DNA from: Candidatus Saganbacteria bacterium
GTDB taxonomy: Bacteria > Margulisbacteria > WOR-1 > O2-12-FULL-45-9 > XYB2-FULL-48-7
Direction: 5' to 3'
Length of the DNA stretch: 56,441 bases
Assembly (NCBI GenBank): GCA_016939335.1
Contig: JAFGHC010000001.1
Span: forward strand, 1-56,441
The notes below the pieces were generated by a model. That model did not search any database. It saw only the letters and a program-made list of their open reading frames with translations, and was not told the DNA's origin. The position numbers were made by a program, and so were the translations under genes. How positions within the stretch are numbered: position 1 is the stretch's first letter; each line of letters opens with the position of its first letter. Positions 40,029 to 47,594 of this stretch are shown in pieces.

Positions 40029-40964
40029 ATGGCAAATTTAAAAGAATTAGCTTCACGCAAGGAACTGCTGACCGGCGGGCACCGGATGTGCCCCGGCTGC
40101 GGCGCGCCGATCATTGTCCGCCAGATACTCCTGGCCAGCAAAGACCCGGTCGTGGTCGTGGCGGCCACCGGCTGCCTCGAGGTTTCCACGACGATCTTCC
40201 CGTACACCGCCTGGAACGTCCCGTACCTGCACAACGCTTTCGAGAACGCCGGGGCCACGCTCTCGGGGGTCGAAGCGGCTTACAGCGCCTTTAAGAAAAA
40301 AGGGAAGATCAGCCAGCACGTCAATTTCATCGCTTTTGGCGGCGACGGCGGGACCTATGACATCGGCCTGCAGTCGCTCTCCGGCGCGCTGGAGCGCGGC
40401 CACGATCTCCTTTACGTTTGCTACAATAACGAGGCCTATATGAACACCGGCGTCCAGCGTTCGGGCGCGACGCCCAAAGGGGCGAATACCACGACGGAAC
40501 CGGCCGGCAAGGTCAGGCAGGGGAAAGTCGAGTGGCGCAAAGACCTGACCGAGATCGTGGCCGCCCACGGCATTCCTTACGTGGCCCAGTCGATCGCCGG
40601 CAACTGGGCTGACCTGACGAAGAAAGCGGAGAAGGCTTTTTCGATCCGCGGTCCGAAGTTCATGAATGTTTTACAACCTTGCCGCCTCGGCTGGGGCTAT
40701 AAACCCGAGGACACGCTGAATATCGCCCGGCTGGCGGTGGAGAGCTGCGTCTGGCCGCTCTACGAGGTCGAGAACGGCGTCTATAAGGTCAATTCCAAAC
40801 CCAAAGCGAAAAAGCCGGCGGCCGATTTCCTGAAGACGCAGGAGCGGTTCCGGCACCTCTTTAAACCGGGTAATGAACAGTTGCTGATTGAAATCCAAAC
40901 AGAAGTTGACCGCCGCTGGGAAGCGCTGGTGGCCAAGGAACCGGCGGTCAGGACAGGAGCGTGA
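40029..40964 (+). CDS. porB: 2-oxoacid:ferredoxin oxidoreductase, beta (TPP) subunit
   Basis: Binds thiamine pyrophosphate and a [4Fe-4S] cluster. HRMCPGCGAPI near residue 18 and ATGCLEVSTTIFP give cluster cysteines; GGDGGTYDIGLQSLSGA (about 100-115) and YNNEAYMNTGVQRS form the TPP site; LQPCRLGW gives the last cysteine. This pattern is closest to pyruvate enzymes. Length 311 aa. It is separated from porA by the duplicated hairpin region, and HU follows after 1 bp. Confidence 0.93.
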   Translation: MANLKELASRKELLTGGHRMCPGCGAPIIVRQILLASKDPVVVVAATGCLEVSTTIFPYTAWNVPYLHNAFENAGATLSGVEAAYSAFKKKGKISQHVNFIAFGGDGGTYDIGLQSLSGALERGHDLLYVCYNNEAYMNTGVQRSGATPKGANTTTEPAGKVRQGKVEWRKDLTEIVAAHGIPYVAQSIAGNWADLTKKAEKAFSIRGPKFMNVLQPCRLGWGYKPEDTLNIARLAVESCVWPLYEVENGVYKVNSKPKAKKPAADFLKTQERFRHLFKPGNEQLLIEIQTEVDRRWEALVAKEPAVRTGA

Positions 40965-40965
40965 A

Positions 40966-41244
40966 ATGAATAAAAAACAGTTGGCCGGCAAGATCGCGGA
41001 GCAGTCCGATCTCTCCAAGGCGGAGGCGGAGCGCCTGATCGACCTGATGCTCGAAAAGATCCTGGCCGCCCTGCAGCAGGGCGAAAAGGTCAGGCTGGTC
41101 GGTTTCGGCAATTTTGTCGTCAGGAAGCGCAAGGGCCGGATCGGCCGCAACCCGCAGACCGGCGCCACCATCACGATCGACGAATCGCGCTGCCCGGCGT
41201 TCGTTCCCGGCATCAACCTGAAGAAATCGATCAAAGGTAAATGA
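40966..41244 (+). CDS. hup: HU-family DNA-binding protein
   Basis: Histone-like protein that bends DNA. MNKKQLAGKIAEQSDLSKAEAERLID opens the helical dimer part, VRLVGFGNFVVRKRKGRIGRNPQTG carries the beta arm with the RNPQTG tip, and VPGINLKKSIKGK ends it. I start at ATG 40966 (92 aa), the usual HU length; a longer frame upstream only overlaps porB. The stop overlaps the next gene by 4 bp (ATGA). Confidence 0.93.
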   Translation: MNKKQLAGKIAEQSDLSKAEAERLIDLMLEKILAALQQGEKVRLVGFGNFVVRKRKGRIGRNPQTGATITIDESRCPAFVPGINLKKSIKGK

Positions 41245-42767
41245 GCCCGGCCAAGATCAAAGAGACCGCCGAAGAGATACAGAAGCTGCTTGACGTCCTG
41301 CCGCTTGATATCCAGAAGGCACTCAAAGGTTCACCCGACCTGGCCACCCTGGTCGAGGTCGTGCTTGACCTGGGCAAGCCGGCGGAAGCCCGTTTTGCCA
41401 AGCGTTCGATGCTGATCGGCGGCACGGTCAACCAGGGCGATATTGATTATGTGACCGCCCGCATCGGGGCCTTTTCCGGTGATAACCGGGCCGGCATCGA
41501 ACGGACGCTGCACCGGATCTCCGCCATGCGCAACCGGCCCGGCAAGATCATCGGCCTGACCTGCCGGGTCGGCCGGGCGATCTACGGCACCAACGACATT
41601 ATCCAGGACGTGATCGAATCGGGCAAGAACATGCTGTTCATGGGCCCGCCCGGCATCGGCAAGACGACCAAGCTGCGCGAGGCCGCCCGCGTCCTCTCCG
41701 ACAAGTTCAACAGGCGGGTGATCGTCGTCGATACCAGCAACGAGATCGGCGGCGACGGCGATATCCCGCATCCCGGCATCGGCAAAGCCCGCCGGATGCA
41801 GGTCGCCGCGCCGGAGCTCCAGCACCGGGTCATGATCGAAGCGGTGGAGAACCACATGCCCGAGGTGATCATCGTTGACGAGATCGGCACCGAGGCGGAG
41901 GCGCTGGCCTGCCGGACGATCGCCGAGCGCGGCGTCCAGCTGATCGCCACCGCCCACGGCAACACCTTGGACAATATCGTCAGCAATCCGACGCTTTCCG
42001 ACCTGGCCGGCGGCATCCAGTCGGTCATTCTGGGCGACGAGGAGGCCAAGCGGCGGCGCAGCCAGAAAGCGATCCTCGAGCGGAAAGCCCCGCCGACCTT
42101 CGACATTGCCGTGGAGATCCGCGAACGCGACATGTTCGCCATTTATCAGGACGTGGCCCAGGCGGTCGACGGTCTGCTGCGCGGCCGGCCGCTCCAGCCG
42201 GAGGTCCGCCTCCGCACCGGCGCCGGCAAGATCGAGATCAAGCAGGAAGCGAGCAAAACACAGCCCGAGCCGAGCGCGGCCGAGCTGAAAAAGGCGGCCC
42301 GGGAAAAGGACGAAGGGCCGCTGCGCATTTATCCTTTCGGCCTCAACAACCAGCAGCTGGAGCGGGCGCTGCGCGCCATGCGCCTGCCGGCCGTGGTCGC
42401 CCCCGGCCTCGATGAGGCCGACCTGGTGCTAACGGTCAAGTCCAAAGCGCGGCCGGGGACCAAGATCATGGTCGCGGCGCAGCAGCACAACCTGCCGGTC
42501 CACGTCATCAAGAAGAACGTCTCGTCGCAGATCGTCAAGTTCCTGAAGTTCTATTTTAAGGTCGGCGGCCGCGAGGAGGCGGAGGAGACCGCCCTGCGCG
42601 AGGTTGAAGAGGCAATTGAGCGGGCCCGCAACACCAAAAAATCCATAGACCTGAACCCGCAGAACTCGTACATCAGACGGCTGCAGCACCAGCGGGCCGA
42701 TGAGGCGGGGCTGCATTCCGAGTCGGTCGGCGACGAGCCCAAGCGTCGGCTACGCATTTACCCGTAA
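41241..42767 (+). CDS. AAA/R3H nucleic-acid-binding ATPase (Ycf45-like)
   Basis: The central ATPase domain (about 100-290) has Walker A GPPGIGKTT and Walker B VIIVDEIGTEAEA, and resembles the SpoIIIAA/Ycf45 AAA group (RIGAFSGDNRAGIERTLHRISAMRNR, DTSNEIGGDGDIPHPGIGKARRMQV). A C-terminal alpha/beta part with LRIYPFGLNNQQLERALR is followed by an R3H-type segment (EVEEAIERARNTKKSIDLNPQNSYIRRLQH, His and Arg conserved). Length 508 aa. It overlaps hup by 4 bp. Such proteins are typical of cyanobacteria and related lineages; the function is unknown, with RNA or DNA binding likely. Confidence 0.87.
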   Translation: MSPAKIKETAEEIQKLLDVLPLDIQKALKGSPDLATLVEVVLDLGKPAEARFAKRSMLIGGTVNQGDIDYVTARIGAFSGDNRAGIERTLHRISAMRNRPGKIIGLTCRVGRAIYGTNDIIQDVIESGKNMLFMGPPGIGKTTKLREAARVLSDKFNRRVIVVDTSNEIGGDGDIPHPGIGKARRMQVAAPELQHRVMIEAVENHMPEVIIVDEIGTEAEALACRTIAERGVQLIATAHGNTLDNIVSNPTLSDLAGGIQSVILGDEEAKRRRSQKAILERKAPPTFDIAVEIRERDMFAIYQDVAQAVDGLLRGRPLQPEVRLRTGAGKIEIKQEASKTQPEPSAAELKKAAREKDEGPLRIYPFGLNNQQLERALRAMRLPAVVAPGLDEADLVLTVKSKARPGTKIMVAAQQHNLPVHVIKKNVSSQIVKFLKFYFKVGGREEAEETALREVEEAIERARNTKKSIDLNPQNSYIRRLQHQRADEAGLHSESVGDEPKRRLRIYP

Positions 42768-42852
42768 TTCCGAATGCCGAACTATCGAATTAATTAATAT
42801 CCGGATAATAAAACCTTAATTCGTCATTCGAAATTCGCCATTCGTCATTTTG
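42768..42852. repeat. Palindromic heptamer array at the 3' end of nadB
   Basis: The left arm (42768-42795) has TTCCGAA, TGCCGAA, CTATCGA; the right arm (42816-42852) has TTAATTC, GTCATTC, GAAATTC, GCCATTC, GTCATTT. The left arm starts on the base after the stop of the Ycf45-like gene. The right arm encodes the last dozen residues and the stop codon of nadB (YKMTNGEFRMTN). Confidence 0.85.
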
Positions 42853-44417
42853 TAAACCAGGTGCCTCTGCCAGTTGGCGTCGTCTTTTCGCGGATAGTCG
42901 GTCCGGTAATGCGCGCCCCGTGATTCCTGCCGGCCCAGCGCGGAGCGCGCGATCAATTTAGCGACGAGCAGCATATTCCTTAATTCCAGTTCGTCCGCCG
43001 AAACCGGGGCAAAATCGATTTGTTTTTCAACTTTCACCAGCTTATTCAAGGCGTCCTCAAGGCTCTCCTGCGAACGAATTATTCCCGTGCCGTTCCACAT
43101 GGCGCTCTTGATAACGAGTTTAAACCGCTGGGCTTCAAAGTCCTTCAGGCGTGGTTTTGAATTTGTTGTTTCGAATTTCGTAATTCCTTCGTATTTCGTG
43201 TTTTGTATTTCGTATTTTGCCGCCACGGCCGCCCGGTGGCCAAAGACCAGGCCTTCAAGCAGAGAGTTGGAAGCCAACCGGTTCGCGCCGTGTACCCCGG
43301 TCGAGGCGCACTCGCCGGCGGCGTAAAGCCCGCCGATGTTGGTTTTGCCGTCGCTATCGGTCATGATCCCGCCCATGAAGTAATGGGCGGCGGGGGCGAC
43401 GGGGATATTGTCTTTGGTGATATCAAGGCCCCGTTCCAGGCAGGTCTGATAGATCATCGGGAAACGGTGTTTGACCTTGTCGGGCGCGATCGCGCGCAGG
43501 GAAAGGTAAACGTGGTCGCTTCCCGATTTTTCCATCTCTTCGACGATCGCTCTGGTCACGACGTCGCGCGGCGCCAGCTCGTGGATGAAGCGTTCGCCTT
43601 TCTCGTTCAGCAGGACGCCCCCTTCGCCGCGCACCGCCTCCGAGATCAGGAACTGGGGGAGGGCGATTAGGTCCTCGAAACCCTTGAGCTGGACCAGCGA
43701 AGTCGGGTGGAACTGGACGAATTCCATATCGGTGACCTCGGCCCCGGCGCGGTAAGCCATGGCGACGCCGTCGCCGGTGGCGAAGGGCGGGTTGGTCGTG
43801 TAGAGGTAGGCCTGGCAGACGCCGCCGGTCGCGAGCAGAGTGGCTTTGGCCGAATAGATCCTGGTTTCACCGGTTTGCTGGTTGAGCGCGGCGGCTCCCA
43901 GGCAGCGTCCGTTCTCGGCCAGCAGATCGATCCCCATCATTCGCTGATGGATAGCGACTTTGCCTTCGGCCGCGACGCGGCGGCCGAGCGTCTTTTCGAT
44001 CTCCGCCCCGGTCTCGTCGCCGGCATGGAGAATTCTCCGGCGCCGGTGCGCCCCTTCGAGGTTAAGGGCGTATCGCGTGCCGCCGGCCTCGGTCTCCGCC
44101 TTGTCGAACTGGGCGCCGAGCGCGATCAGCTCTTTGACCCGCCCGACCCCTTCGGTCACCAGGACCCTGACCGCTTTCTCGTCGCACAGCCCGGCGCCGG
44201 CGGCGAGCGTATCTTCGAAGTGGAACTCCGTCGAGTCGCTGACCTGGTCGATCGCGGCGGCGATGCCGCCCTGGGCTTTTTCCGTCGCCGTTTCGCCGAT
44301 CTTTCCTTTGGTCAGAAGGGTGACTTTGCCGTATTTGCTGGCCTCCAGCGCGGCGGAGAGGCCGGCGATCCCGCCGCCGACGATGAGGAGGTCGCAGGTG
44401 TGGTTATTTTCCATCAT
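42816..44417 (-). CDS. nadB: L-aspartate oxidase NadB
   Basis: FAD enzyme making iminoaspartate for NadA. FAD motif LLIVGGGIAGLSAALEA at residues 10-26, TEKAQGGIAAA, the active-site stretch FVQFHPTSL and GGVLLNEKGERFIHELAPRDVVTRAI, then GGIMTDSDGKTNIGGLYAAGECA and GANRLASNSLLEGLVFG. Length 533 aa. Two parts are repeat-derived: about 25 residues (KYEIQNTKYEGITKFETTNS) after the FGHRAAVAAK helix, from array 43152-43221, and the C-terminal dozen from array 42816-42852. Both are outside the catalytic core. TAAATT lies 7 nt before the ATG, and tRNA-Gln ends 13 bp upstream on the same strand. Confidence 0.93.
   Translation of the reverse strand: MMENNHTCDLLIVGGGIAGLSAALEASKYGKVTLLTKGKIGETATEKAQGGIAAAIDQVSDSTEFHFEDTLAAGAGLCDEKAVRVLVTEGVGRVKELIALGAQFDKAETEAGGTRYALNLEGAHRRRRILHAGDETGAEIEKTLGRRVAAEGKVAIHQRMMGIDLLAENGRCLGAAALNQQTGETRIYSAKATLLATGGVCQAYLYTTNPPFATGDGVAMAYRAGAEVTDMEFVQFHPTSLVQLKGFEDLIALPQFLISEAVRGEGGVLLNEKGERFIHELAPRDVVTRAIVEEMEKSGSDHVYLSLRAIAPDKVKHRFPMIYQTCLERGLDITKDNIPVAPAAHYFMGGIMTDSDGKTNIGGLYAAGECASTGVHGANRLASNSLLEGLVFGHRAAVAAKYEIQNTKYEGITKFETTNSKPRLKDFEAQRFKLVIKSAMWNGTGIIRSQESLEDALNKLVKVEKQIDFAPVSADELELRNMLLVAKLIARSALGRQESRGAHYRTDYPRKDDANWQRHLVYKMTNGEFRMTN
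43152..43221. repeat. Heptamer array inside nadB
   Basis: Ten phased units, for example GAATTTC, GTAATTC, TTTCGTG, TTTCGTA, TTTTGTA, TTTTGCC. In translation (minus strand) they give a Lys, Thr, Asn, Glu and Phe-rich loop between the FAD domain and the C-terminal helical domain. The theme changes along the array, so two themes may be merged. Confidence 0.8.
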
Positions 44418-44430
44418 AGTTTAAAATTTA

Positions 44431-44501
44431 CTGGGGGACAGGGATTTGAACCCCGATAAGCAGATCCAGAGTCTGCTGTCCTACCGTTAGACGATCCCCC
44501 A
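44431..44501 (-). tRNA. tRNA-Gln (CUG)
   Basis: Acceptor TGGGGGA / TCCCCCA with discriminator G, anticodon stem GCAGA/TCTGC around loop CTCTGGA (anticodon CUG), and T loop TTCAAAT. The U1-A72 pair and the G73 discriminator are typical of tRNA-Gln. CCA is not encoded. nadB follows 13 bp downstream on the same strand and may be co-transcribed. Confidence 0.93.
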
Positions 44502-44528
44502 GCGCTAGATTCGCCAGGCCTGCTAGCG

Positions 44529-44643
44529 CAATGACCAATTAACAATTTCCAATGACCAATGAAGGTGTGACTTTCATCACTTTAATAAATATCGCGAGGC
44601 GATACCGTCATTGGATATTTGACATTGAACATTTGTCATTTCT
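44529..44643. repeat. Palindromic heptamer array between tRNA-Gln and a small membrane gene
   Basis: The left arm (44529-44563) has five units of theme CAATNNN: CAATGAC (twice), CAATTAA, CAATTTC, CAATGAA. The right arm (44609-44643) has CATTGGA, TATTTGA, CATTGAA, CATTTGT, CATTTCT, its reverse complement. A 45-nt spacer separates them. The right arm ends on the base next to the stop codon of the small membrane gene. Confidence 0.88.
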
Positions 44644-44880
44644 TCAGTACGGCAGATTCCACCAGCGCGGCTGCAGGAGCAGGACGAACAGGCCGTAAAG
44701 CGTGACGAACGCCGCCGCGGCGATAAAGGCCAGAAAACCGCCCTTGAGCGGCTCGTGCCACTTGCTCCTCATCCAAAGGGCAAAAAGCAGGGCCAGCGCG
44801 CCGACCAAAGCGACCGACCCTCCCTTAAAGGCCGGGTTCATATTAGTTATCTCGACAAATCTGACCGCCCATTCGTTCAT
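44644..44880 (-). CDS. Small membrane protein, 78 aa
   Basis: Two membrane helices at about residues 22-38 and 50-72, with a short basic loop RSKWHEPLKG between. I start at ATG 44880, where TATAAT lies 6 nt upstream; a longer frame to 44916 would run through that promoter. Not recognised; the size and topology do not point to a family. Confidence 0.55.
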   Translation of the reverse strand: MNEWAVRFVEITNMNPAFKGGSVALVGALALLFALWMRSKWHEPLKGGFLAFIAAAAFVTLYGLFVLLLQPRWWNLPY

Positions 44881-44886
44881 AGAAAA

Positions 44887-44892
44887 ATTATA
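44887..44892 (-). promoter_or_regulatory. -10 box of the small membrane gene (leaderless start)
   Basis: TATAAT on the minus strand, 6 nt before the ATG at 44880; no Shine-Dalgarno. Confidence 0.5.
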
Positions 44893-44950
44893 GCTCAATT
44901 CGTCAAGGTTTTCCACTAATCAGCCCATTGCGAAGCTGGTGATTGAATAA

Positions 44951-44961
44951 CCGCCAAAGAA
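44951..44961 (+). repeat. 11-bp direct repeat, left edge of AT-rich island
   Basis: CCGCCAAAGAA occurs here and at 50395-50405. The two copies bracket the AT-rich restriction-modification and DGQHR genes. It could mark the ends of the acquired segment. Confidence 0.4.
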
Positions 44962-44997
44962 CCTGGAGAAAATATCGGCTCGCACTTTATTTTGCCT

Positions 44998-45031
44998 GCC
45001 CGCCGAAGGAGGGGCCAAAAGCGGGCTTTTT
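44998..45031 (+). terminator. Rho-independent terminator ahead of the C-protein promoter
   Basis: A stem GCCCGC (44998-45003) and GCGGGC (45021-45026) is followed by five T. It would stop plus-strand transcripts entering the C-protein operator region. Confidence 0.6.
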
Positions 45032-45057
45032 CTGATTAAAAAGGGAGAAAGGCGTGT

Positions 45058-45109
45058 GCTAACTATAGTATGTAGACCCGATATAGTCAAGGCGTATACT
45101 ATAGTTAGC
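45058..45109 (+). promoter_or_regulatory. C-box operator and promoter of the C protein
   Basis: A perfect 14-bp inverted repeat (45058-45071 and 45096-45109), each arm containing the palindrome ACTATAGT, flanks an ATATAGTC half-site in the spacer. This resembles the paired operators of restriction controller genes. TATACT (45095-45100) is the -10, with a weak -35 (TAGACC, 45073-45078). The start point would be about 45107, only some 10 nt before the ATG at 45117. Binding of the C protein could first activate and then repress. Confidence 0.7.
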
Positions 45110-45116
45110 ATTGCAT

Positions 45117-45323
45117 ATGAAGAAGCAGATATTAATTGATTTTGGTAATAGGGTTAGAAAAGAACGTATGAAGTTAGCCTGGTCCCAAGAAGAATTGGCT
45201 GAAAGAGCCGGGGTTCATAGGACTTATATCGGAATGATCGAAAGGGCAGAGAAAAATGCTACGCTAGAGAGCATTGAGAAGATCGCAAAAGCTCTCAATA
45301 TCAGTATTGCGGAGTTTTTCTAA
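45117..45323 (+). CDS. Restriction-modification controller (C) protein, XRE family
   Basis: A 68-aa single-domain helix-turn-helix protein: FGNRVRKERMKLAWSQEELAERAGVHRTYIGMIERAEKNATLESIEKIAKALNI. The turn SQEELAERAGVHRTYIGMIERA is the typical C-protein recognition part. I use ATG 45117; TTG 45111 in the same frame is less likely. No Shine-Dalgarno is seen, in keeping with the leaderless C genes known elsewhere. Its stop is 4 bp before the endonuclease start, so C and R form one transcript, the usual order for delaying endonuclease in a new host. Confidence 0.87.
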   Translation: MKKQILIDFGNRVRKERMKLAWSQEELAERAGVHRTYIGMIERAEKNATLESIEKIAKALNISIAEFF

Positions 45324-45327
45324 AACC

Positions 45328-46002
45328 ATGAAAATTATCAACACATATTCATTTAGGGGCGGAGAAAAGTATCTTAAAAAAAAGCACCCGAAGGAACTTC
45401 TGGAAGTCCTTGGCGCAATCGAAGCAGTAGATGCCACTCTTTGTCTTACAAAAGAAAGCAAGGAAAAGACGAAAAAAGGACAGGTGCTTTTCTCCCCCGT
45501 AGATATGAATAACTATCTAAAGCTGGTTTTTCATAAAAAAGGATGGACATTGAAAGCAAAGTTCGGAAAGAAGAAAAAATATGCCGAACCACGCCATGCC
45601 TTTGGTAAGGGAAGGTTCCGAGAAATGGACGGCATTAAAAACAAAGTGGGGCTGGAAATACAATTTGGCAAATATGCTTTCATGGGATATGACATCTTTT
45701 CCAAAATGATCATATTCAAAAATCTTGGTTATATAAAATGTGGCATTGAGATCGTCCCGAGCAGTGAATTAGTCAAACAAATGTCTACAGGGGTTTCCTC
45801 TTTTGATCAGCTACTCGTTGATTTTGAAAATCGAGGAGAAAGCAATATTGATATTCCGGTGTTTATAGTGAGCATCGGGCTTACCGGCGAGGAAAAAACC
45901 AAGTGCCAAACGCTAAGAGAACTTTTTAGGACAAACAAAAAAGAAGCTCTTTCTAAAATCAAATTACGTAAATATAGCGGTTCAAAGCCCGGCCCCAAAT
46001 AG
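45328..46002 (+). CDS. Type II restriction endonuclease, BglII/BstYI-like
   Basis: Predicted to cut at a GATC-centred site. Residues 96-130 (RFREMDGIKNKVGLEIQFGKYAFMGYD) contain Asp101, Glu110 and Gln112. Spacing 9 and 2 equals Asp84, Glu93, Gln95 of BglII, where Gln takes the place of the usual Lys. The following block KCGIEIVPS...SSFDQLLVDF...DIPVFIVSIGL also follows BglII order. I start at ATG 45328 (224 aa, BglII 223); a longer frame overlaps the C gene. Its 3' end overlaps the methyltransferase gene tail to tail by 21 bp. The recognition sequence (AGATCT or RGATCY) is inference. Confidence 0.78.
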   Translation: MKIINTYSFRGGEKYLKKKHPKELLEVLGAIEAVDATLCLTKESKEKTKKGQVLFSPVDMNNYLKLVFHKKGWTLKAKFGKKKKYAEPRHAFGKGRFREMDGIKNKVGLEIQFGKYAFMGYDIFSKMIIFKNLGYIKCGIEIVPSSELVKQMSTGVSSFDQLLVDFENRGESNIDIPVFIVSIGLTGEEKTKCQTLRELFRTNKKEALSKIKLRKYSGSKPGPK

Positions 46003-47580
46003 ACCTACCCGAGCCTTCTTAAATTCATCTGGCAATTCCGCTAGTTTTACGTTCTTCGTTGGCTGGTAAACCGGAGTGCCCATCATACGCCTACTGAGTG
46101 TGCCGTTTGCGGCGGCTTTTATTCTCTCCTCCGCAATATCCAAATACTCTTTCATAATATCTGAACCATAGCCTTTGCGATTATGAATAACCGCCGCACA
46201 AAGCGCGCTTCCAACACCAAGATAAGGATCAAGAACAACATCACCCGGGTTTGTCATGGATAAAACAAGCCGCTCAATAAGCTCAATCGGAAATTGGCAA
46301 GGGTGATCCGTTTTCTCCGGATGATTGTTTTTTACATTAGGAATTTCCCAAATATCGGAAGGGTTTTTGCCGAGTGGGTTACCTGAAAGCATTCCGTATT
46401 TTCCGTTTTTTTTGAAATTCTTTTTGCCCGGATACTTCTGCGGCACACGAATTGGGTCAAGATTGAAGGTGTAGTTGTCTGATTTTGTGAACCAGACAAT
46501 CGTTTCGTGTCGCCCCGAAAATCTTTTTGTGCAATGCAATCCGTGGCCGAAATGCCAGATGATCCGGTTGCGTAATTTCAAACCATATTTTTTCCCTATT
46601 GTATATATGAGGGCGTCAAGTGGGAATACTTCGCCATCTTTGCCAATATGATTTCCAACTTGCCAACAAATACTGCCATCATCAGACAAGATACGGATCG
46701 CTTCTTTAATCGTTTCTTCTTGATCGGCAAGATAACTATTCAAGTCTCTTCGCTTCTCATATTCCTTGCCAATATTGTAGGGGGGCGAGGTGACAACAAG
46801 CTTTATGGATTTGTTAGGAAGCTGTCTCATAAGATCAAGACGATCACCTTGAAAAAGAACTACGTCCGCACCCTTTGTCGGCTTGTATGCGATTTTGACC
46901 TTTTTTTGTGGAAGTAATGATGCCTGCGGTGAGTTCTTATTTGTGCCGACATCCAATGGCTTTTGTCTTGTTTCAATTTCTGGATGTTCCGTCCCGATCA
47001 CGTCTAAAACAATTCCCTGGATCGCAACCGGTGTCCCCTTATCAAGAATTATCGGCTCGATATTTTTATTCGCGGGTTGAAGTCGTATGTGTCCCTTCTC
47101 TTTATAATATTTCTTTAGCGTGGCCTCTTGATTATCAATCAAGGCAACGACTTTCTGCCCATTTTCTGCGGTGTTTTGATTTTTTACGAGAACAATATCC
47201 CCATCATTGATGTTTTCATCAATCATGCTGTTCCCGGCTACTCGAAGCGCATAAAAATCACCATTTTGAGGTAATTTGGACTTTGGGACAGCGATAGTTT
47301 CTTTTTCTTCGACGGCTTCTATCGGTTCTCCGGCAGCAATAGTTCCAAGCAGGGGAATGCTTATCAGCGCCTCATTCTTGTAAACATTGATAGCGCGTGG
47401 CTGATTTTCTCCGCTCCTTAATAAACCAAGAGATTCCAATGCTTTTACATGATAATGTGCTGTTGAGACAGAAGAAAGCCCTAAGTGGTTTACTATTTCC
47501 TTGTAAGAAGGGGCGTATCTGTGTTTATTTTGGAAGCTATTAATAAAATCTAGTACTTGTTTTTGCCGTTTTGTTATCAT
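45982..47580 (-). CDS. LexA repressor-DNA methyltransferase fusion protein
   Basis: Residues 1-70 are a LexA winged helix (TKRQKQVLDFI, APSYKEIVNHLGLSS, ALESLGLLR). Residues 75-200 are the S24 self-cleaving domain with Ala83-Gly84 at the cleavage site (LLGTIAAGEPI), Ser118 (GNSMIDENINDGD) and Lys156 (EATLKK). Residues 235-500 form a beta-class amino-methyltransferase: TSPPYN at 264-269 (motif IV) precedes DPYLGVGS at 451-458 (AdoMet motif I). SPPY favours N4-cytosine methylation. I start at ATG 47580 (532 aa), where LexA proteins normally start, with GGTGAGG just upstream; GTG 47589 is an alternative. It should protect the BglII-like site and could repress its own promoter. The fusion lies within one frame, with no sign of error. 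Confidence 0.88.
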   Translation of the reverse strand: MITKRQKQVLDFINSFQNKHRYAPSYKEIVNHLGLSSVSTAHYHVKALESLGLLRSGENQPRAINVYKNEALISIPLLGTIAAGEPIEAVEEKETIAVPKSKLPQNGDFYALRVAGNSMIDENINDGDIVLVKNQNTAENGQKVVALIDNQEATLKKYYKEKGHIRLQPANKNIEPIILDKGTPVAIQGIVLDVIGTEHPEIETRQKPLDVGTNKNSPQASLLPQKKVKIAYKPTKGADVVLFQGDRLDLMRQLPNKSIKLVVTSPPYNIGKEYEKRRDLNSYLADQEETIKEAIRILSDDGSICWQVGNHIGKDGEVFPLDALIYTIGKKYGLKLRNRIIWHFGHGLHCTKRFSGRHETIVWFTKSDNYTFNLDPIRVPQKYPGKKNFKKNGKYGMLSGNPLGKNPSDIWEIPNVKNNHPEKTDHPCQFPIELIERLVLSMTNPGDVVLDPYLGVGSALCAAVIHNRKGYGSDIMKEYLDIAEERIKAAANGTLSRRMMGTPVYQPTKNVKLAELPDEFKKARVGLFGAGL

Positions 47581-47594
47581 GTGCCTCACCCTTG

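Noticed and set aside
44431-44501. tRNA-Gln as integration site of the AT-rich island
   Set aside because: The island lies on the 5' side of the tRNA, while integrases use the 3' end; no duplicated tRNA 3' end and no integrase were seen.
45274-45327. Longer N-terminus for the endonuclease
   Set aside because: It overlaps the C-protein gene in another frame; ATG 45328 gives a length nearly equal to BglII.
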